From assembly GCA_012295275.1 (NCBI GenBank), contig CM022667.1, positions 5,409,708 to 5,422,207 on the forward strand: DNA of 12,500 nt. Direction: 5' to 3'. The notes beneath the pieces are model-generated. The model worked only from the letters and a program-made list of their open reading frames with translations, searched no databases and was not told where the DNA came from. The stretch comes from Chrysomallon squamiferum. Lineage: Eukaryota > Mollusca > Gastropoda > Neomphalida > Peltospiridae. Positions 8,724 through 12,500 of this stretch are shown piece by piece. The translations under genes were made by a program, and so were the position numbers. Within the stretch, counting starts at the first letter, position 1; every line of letters starts with the position of its first letter.

Positions 8724-8944
8724 CTGAAAAACGTATAGGTTAATTCACAAAAATAATAAAGAAAAATGAAAAAGAAAGATTAATAATAATATTTGTTTAA
8801 CCAGAATGAATAATTCAAAGAAAAAAACAAAAAAAAAAAAAAAAAACGTTTCATGAAATAAATAAAATTCTTATATAATCTTATATAAAAATAATACATT
8901 AAATAAATTAAGGTAAAGACGATTAGGAAAAAACAGTCACTTAC

Positions 8945-8971
8945 TTAAATACTGAGCACTCCCAGGACTGT
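8945..8971 (-). CDS. Candidate 27-nt linker mini-exon
   Basis: Seen on the minus strand: a T-rich tract (TTTTCTTTTTTTTTCC) and then ATAACAAAG as acceptor, 27 nt, donor TTAA|GTAAGT, phase 1-1. It encodes SPGSAQYL, a small-residue linker. It takes the same position before a type 2 cassette (D) as the 36-nt linker does before B. The pyrimidine tract is separated from the AG by about a dozen bases, and the length differs from the 36-nt group, so it is less certain. Confidence 0.45.
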   Translation of the reverse strand, partial: TVLGVLSI

Positions 8972-9014
8972 CTTTGTTATCCGGAAAAAAAAAGAAAACC
9001 ATTATAATGAATAA

Positions 9015-9076
9015 TACATAAAAAAATAAATAAATAAATAAATAAAAATAAAAATACACACTCAAAGAAATACAAA

Positions 9077-9112
<36 letters not shown>

Positions 9113-9260
9113 ATGAAAAACAAAGAAGAAGATATAATCACCTGGAAATATTTAACACAAATTTTATTCCAGAACGTTTTCAAAATTATTAGTATAAATA
9201 AATAAGTACATAAGTAAATAAGTAAGTAAATAAGTAAGCAAATAAGGAAGTAACTAACTA
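9015..9260. repeat. (AAAT)n and related AAGT/ACTA tetranucleotide tracts
   Basis: AAAT runs at about 9024-9055 and 9074-9112, then AAGT/AACT-type repeats at 9195-9275. All lie in the intron between cassettes E and D. The Leu/Phe/Tyr-rich frame across the first runs is an artefact. Confidence 0.9.
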
Positions 9261-9342
9261 ACTAACTACATAAATAAATAAGACAGAAATAAATAAACAA
9301 AGATGTACTGAACTATTCACCAATACTCCTGTTTGTACTTAC

Positions 9343-9675
9343 ACCCTTCACCCTTCACGCATGCTGTGTCACCTGAACCAGGAGGTGGTCCATCGCTGCA
9401 AGTCCATTTCCCGTCGTCGACTGTTTTCCTGAACGAGTCTATGGTGACAGTGATTCGGGAGGCTGAATTCATCGCCACACTGTACCCGGATACATTGCCA
9501 GTTATAACGCAGTGATTGTTCTGTAAATTACATCTCACAATTTCTTCCGGAATTCCGGCATTAGGTCGATATATTTGTATTCCATTCTTCACGGACCCGA
9601 TGATTATGCAGGTTAATTTTGTGTATTGTCCTTCTCGAGCGATTGCTAAACAGTGTATATACGTCGTGGCAATAT
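9343..9675 (-). CDS. Ig-like cassette exon E (divergent)
   Basis: Seen on the minus strand: acceptor TTTATTCAG, 333 nt (111 codons), donor GGGT|GTAAGT, phase 1-1. It begins IATTYIHCLAIAREGQ. It has TKLTC where the others have TNVTC, so the conserved N-glycosylation sequon is lost. It continues GIQIYRPN, RCNLQNNHC, YSVAMNSASRITVTI, and DDGKWTCSDGPPPG, with a final Cys in DTACVK. All six framework Cys are kept. It is the most 5' cassette in the transcript within the window and the most different in sequence, with a type 2-like C-terminal part (CSDGPPPG) and its own N-terminal part. Two 36-nt linkers precede it. Inferred: the outermost Ig-like domain seen here. More may lie outside the window, although none is seen in the 2.8 kb to the right. 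Confidence 0.85.
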
Positions 9676-9848
9676 CTGAATAAAAAAAGAAAAAAGAAAA
9701 AAGAAAGAATGAAAGAAAGAAAAAAGCAAATAATTTCTTTTAAATGATCGACTTGTAAATAACACAACAGAAAGATGGAAGTTGTATTTTACACGTCGTT
9801 ACTCTAATTGCTACAGTTTAATAATACTACTAATAATAATAATAATTA

Positions 9849-9879
<31 letters not shown>

Positions 9880-9984
9880 GCAACAATAATAGTATTAATA
9901 AAGTTAGTTTTCGTTTTAAAGCTGTAGTTAGATATACATTTTTGACATAGAATATTCTAACATAAAGGTAAATCGATTACATAC
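9676..9984. other. Intron between linker L2 and cassette E
   Basis: An A/AAAG-rich block at 9680-9730 (pyrimidine-rich in the transcript, just upstream of the cassette E acceptor) and an (AAT)n tract at about 9826-9890. No exon seen. Confidence 0.6.
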
Positions 9985-10020
9985 GATTACTTTCTGTTGT
10001 CTCATCTGTATCTGAATTCG
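9985..10020 (-). CDS. 36-nt linker mini-exon L2
   Basis: Seen on the minus strand: acceptor TTATTTATTTATTTAG, exactly 36 nt, donor AATC|GTATGT, phase 1-1. It encodes NSDTDETTESN, acidic and Ser/Thr-rich, which suits an O-glycosylated or flexible spacer. Like L3 it starts with two bases, then AAT TCA, and ends AATC. It is directly upstream of cassette E in the transcript. The donor GTATGT is less common than GTAAGT but functional in animals. Confidence 0.68.
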
Positions 10021-10239
10021 CTAAATAAATAAATAAATAAACAAACATAACAAAGAAGCAAAGACACGAAATAAGTAAAAAAACAACAAAAAAACAAAAC
10101 AAATAGAATATGACAGATTAGCATTATATTCCAATGATGACCATGATGATTTTAAAACCTGCAGATAGATATAAATATTTTGTAAAGAATACATATAGAT
10201 AAATCCATGAACACGTAAATATTGTTATTAATAAATTAC

Positions 10240-10321
10240 CGAAAAATACTAGAAATCTCAACATCTTCATACCGCACACAGGAACAATAAAAATACTTAT
10301 TCTGTATACGCACACCTCCAT
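10240..10321 (-). CDS. Candidate signal-peptide first exon
   Basis: Seen on the minus strand: an ATG at 10319-10321 opens 27 codons ending at donor TTCG|GTAATT in phase 1. The peptide is hydrophobic (ISIFIVPVCG, then MKMLRFLVFF after an internal Met at 10268-10270). Phase 1 is the phase needed to join linker L2 or any cassette. Inferred: it could be a leader exon, perhaps an alternative first exon since linker L3 lies further upstream. The donor is weak and AT-rich DNA often encodes hydrophobic runs by chance. Confidence 0.28.
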
Positions 10322-10418
10322 TAAAAAGAGCAAATACTTTTCTGTTAGGAATTACATCATATGAACAGGAACAAATAAAATCTTATAGTAAAGCAATACA
10401 AATATAAAAAATACTTAC

Positions 10419-10454
10419 GATTATTTGTACTGTTCTCAATCGTAATTGAATTAC
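10419..10454 (-). CDS. 36-nt linker mini-exon L3
   Basis: Seen on the minus strand: acceptor CTTTATTTATTTAG, exactly 36 nt, donor AATC|GTAAGT, phase 1-1. It encodes NSITIENSTNN, with an NST sequon. It shares the N-S start, the AATC end, the length, the phase and the TTATTTATTTAG acceptor with L2, so L2 and L3 look like duplicates. It is the most 5' exon of the minus-strand gene that I can support. The start of the gene is to its right or outside the window. Confidence 0.68.
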
Positions 10455-10863
10455 CTAAATAAATAAAGAACAGTAAGAAGAAAAGAGTAAAAAGTAATTA
10501 CTTACGAAAGAGATATAAGACATATATTATTTCCTGTGAAGATCAATAGGGCAAGAAGTCTGTTTTAAAGGAGTTACTATTATTTATTTAATTATTTATT
10601 AATTAATCATATTAAACGACAAATCAGCTACACGCCTCCACGCGTAGATTCGTGACGTCAGAGGGTACTTGGCGGAATGACACATATGTTTGTATCAGTA
10701 TTTTACGTCACGGCTAGACGCAAAAGGGAAGTGCCATGATATTTTTAACCTGCAATTTTCTTATCTTTTACTTTGTGATAAATTAATATGAATCAAACTC
10801 TAAACAAACAAACAAAACAAAAACAAAACAAATAAATAACGCATTAGAATAATAGCAAATGTT

Positions 10864-10865
<2 letters not shown>
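10455..10865. other. Non-coding upstream region with a GC-richer patch
   Basis: An AG...GTAAGT pair at 10510-10537 gives a 28-nt open block (EIIYVLYLF), but it enters in phase 0, so it would have to be close to the start of the gene; not called. The patch at about 10630-10735 is clearly GC-richer than its surroundings and carries CRE-like sites. It could be a promoter or enhancer of the minus-strand gene, but no TATA box or start site can be assigned. Confidence 0.35.
10653..10660. promoter_or_regulatory. CRE-like palindrome TGACGTCA
   Basis: A perfect 8-bp consensus site for CREB/ATF-type bZIP factors. A partial site (ACGTCA, 10705-10710) lies about 50 bp away. It sits in a GC-richer patch upstream of the 5'-most exon seen on the minus strand. 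Function is inferred only. Confidence 0.35.

Positions 10866-10927
<62 letters not shown>
10866..10927. repeat. (CT)n microsatellite
   Basis: About 62 bp of uninterrupted CT, in the opposite orientation to the two GA tracts near 4500 and 5119. Confidence 0.98.
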
Positions 10928-10928
<1 letters not shown>

Positions 10929-11815
10929 ATCGTTGTCTTCAGATGTCGCAAAACATTTATAATAGAAAAAAAAAAAAGTTACAACCAAAAAAATGTGTTT
11001 AAATACTAACTAGACTTTGTCAGCAAAAGAATGATTATGAGTAAGCCGATACTCTGTTCCATGTGATAATTTTACTGAGAAATCTGAAAAACCCAGTAAA
11101 ATAAAAAAAATATATATAATATGTATAACAGTTACTAATCAGAAGAGTGTTAAATATAAAATAATAACAGTAACAAATCAATAATATAATCAGCAGCAAC
11201 AAACAACAATAATCAATTATTCGATCAATCAGCCAATCAGTAAATAAATATTAAAACGTAATATATAAATTGTTATTATTAAAGCAGTACTTGATAAAAT
11301 TTACAAATACAGTTTGTAACATCTGATTAGTTTTGAAACCAAACAAATCAATAATTTAGGTTAATATGAAATAACAACGTACATTTTATAATTGTCATAA
11401 GGTGAGAGCTCTGCTATTTCAGAGACGACTATCAACGTTTGATAAAATAATCTCTTAGATAAAATGTAATTCAAAATGATTGTAATTGTACGCACATTTA
11501 AAATGAATGCCATCGGATTAAATTATCGCATATTCGTCATAAATAAACATTCTAAATTCATGTATGTGAAGTAAATGAAAAATCTTGCAATATGAAAAGA
11601 AGCTACATACATAGAGATTTCTGTCACTGCTGAATTCAAGAAAGCTGAAGGCAAAACAATACTTTTGAGAGAAAGATGATATGCTTTGTTGTCTAAAGTA
11701 TTAAAATGCATTAGTTAAATCTTGAATAAAAACCAAATATATATTTTCGCTTATATAAATATAGATAGTAAATTTTCGATGTCAGCAGGTTTGTTTATTT
11801 CAGATACCATTGTGA
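10928..11815. other. AT-rich region, no supported feature
   Basis: AT-rich sequence with scattered short repeats. A minus-strand open frame at 11523-11711 contains an AG...GTATGT pair around a peptide FLNSAVTEIS that superficially resembles the linkers, but its phases do not match. No gene called. Confidence 0.4.
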
Positions 11816-11823
11816 TGACGTCA
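11816..11823. promoter_or_regulatory. Second CRE-like palindrome TGACGTCA
   Basis: A perfect site, with a partial TACGTCA at 11835-11841 close by. The surrounding sequence is not similar to that of the site at 10653, so the two are not copies of one repeat. Regulatory role inferred only. Confidence 0.3.
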
Positions 11824-11976
11824 TTCTTTATTTTTACGTCAGTGAAAGCGTCTTACATGCTAATATAGATTAGTGTATATTAATTAATTTATAAGACATT
11901 ATCTGTTGTCTTAAATATTTTATTATATCGAAAATCGTGAGAAGAAAAAAAAACGAAATAACCAATATACATAATT

Positions 11977-11977
<1 letters not shown>

Positions 11978-12007
<30 letters not shown>

Positions 12008-12080
12008 TTTTTGGTTTGTAAATTTGATTATATTTTATCTGTTTTTTTTTTGTTATTGTTTTAATTTTTACTTTATTTAT

Positions 12081-12136
<56 letters not shown>

Positions 12137-12165
12137 TTTGTTGTTGTTGTTGTTGTTGTTTTTTG
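11978..12165. repeat. Low-complexity block: (TTTA)n, (ATT)n, (GTT)n
   Basis: TTTA tract at about 11979-12012, T-rich spacer, ATT tract at about 12083-12136, then GTT units to about 12160. The hydrophobic open frame across it is an artefact. Confidence 0.93.
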
Positions 12166-12215
12166 TTGATGGTGATGTTTGATTAATGAGTACAACGGTT
12201 GATGGTAAAAATACC

Positions 12216-12231
12216 CTGACATCGATGTCAG
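12216..12231. repeat. 16-bp perfect palindrome
   Basis: CTGACATCGATGTCAG is perfectly self-complementary. It lies in a short GC-richer island between two simple-repeat blocks. No function can be assigned. Confidence 0.8.
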
Positions 12232-12254
12232 CGTGTGATTCATCGTGTTTTTTC

Positions 12255-12290
<36 letters not shown>

Positions 12291-12500
12291 TTAGCTGTGA
12301 TCACATTTACGTTTGGCTATTGAGATATACCCACTTTTTACATCATCACCTTCTTTGTCAGTACAGTCTGTCCTTTTTTTTTCTGTCTCGGCTTCTCTCT
12401 GTTTTATTTATTTTATTTTATTTATTTATTTATTTTATTTAATTTAATTTTTATTTTTTTATTTTTTTTTTTATTTATTTTTTTTGTATTTTTTTTTTTT
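12255..12500. repeat. (ATT)n tract and T-rich low-complexity end of the window
   Basis: An ATT tract at about 12256-12290 is followed, after roughly 100 bp of ordinary sequence, by TTTA/T-rich DNA from about 12400 to the end. No exon seen. Confidence 0.9.

Noticed and set aside
10510-10537. 28-nt block with good acceptor and GTAAGT donor on the minus strand
   Set aside because: It needs phase 0 entry and has no in-frame start; could be an untranslated or leader exon but nothing decides it.
11598-11637. Possible further linker exon on the minus strand (FLNSAVTEIS)
   Set aside because: Entered in phase 1 it leaves in phase 2 or 0 depending on the donor, so it does not fit the phase 1-1 linker group.
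11937-12442. Leu/Phe-rich hydrophobic open frames at the right end
   Set aside because: Translations of (TTTA)n, (ATT)n and (GTT)n simple repeats, not membrane proteins.

Overview
The window is AT-rich, intron-rich eukaryotic DNA. It contains very short exons bounded by GT/AG splice signals and many simple-sequence tracts (ATT, AAAT, GA/CT, TTG). There are no bacterial-style operons, ribosome binding sites or CRISPR arrays. An invertebrate animal fits best. A mollusc is my guess, because of the Ig-type receptor expansion and the repeat spectrum, but the sequence does not prove it. All splice boundaries are read by eye from phase and consensus, without transcript support.

Left edge (1-1180, plus strand): the 3' end of an unrelated gene. 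A short exon (about 48-108) and a terminal exon (462-615, stop TAA) join in compatible phase and give an acidic C-terminal tail with an FxNPxF motif. A 3' UTR with an (ATT)n tract and an AATAAA at 1160 follows.

1200-4000: mostly non-coding, with simple repeats. Two weak candidate tail exons of the minus-strand gene lie here (3099-3342, 2511-2577).

Main locus (about 4039-10454, minus strand, transcribed right to left): five cassette exons, called A-E from left to right. Each is 327-336 nt, begins and ends in phase 1, and encodes one Cys-rich Ig-like domain. Among them are 36-nt, also phase 1-1, mini-exons that encode short polar linkers, plus one candidate 27-nt mini-exon. Downstream are a 42-nt juxtamembrane exon and a 56-nt transmembrane exon. 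The product is best read as a single-pass cell-surface receptor-like protein with tandem Ig-like domains and flexible linkers. No convincing signal-peptide exon is visible; one candidate is at 10240-10321.

The cassettes alternate by subtype. A and C are type 1, B and D are type 2, and E is divergent. In transcript order the pattern [mini-exon, type 2, type 1] occurs twice, which suggests duplication of a three-exon unit. B and D are identical over 259 bp and then diverge abruptly in the last 82 nt of the exon, as expected from recent gene conversion or duplication followed by exchange. Because every internal cassette is symmetric in phase, any subset can be joined or skipped without breaking the frame, so the locus could produce many isoforms.

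10455-12500: no convincing exons. The region holds CRE-like sites, a (CT)n tract, a 16-bp palindrome and long T/ATT-rich low-complexity DNA.
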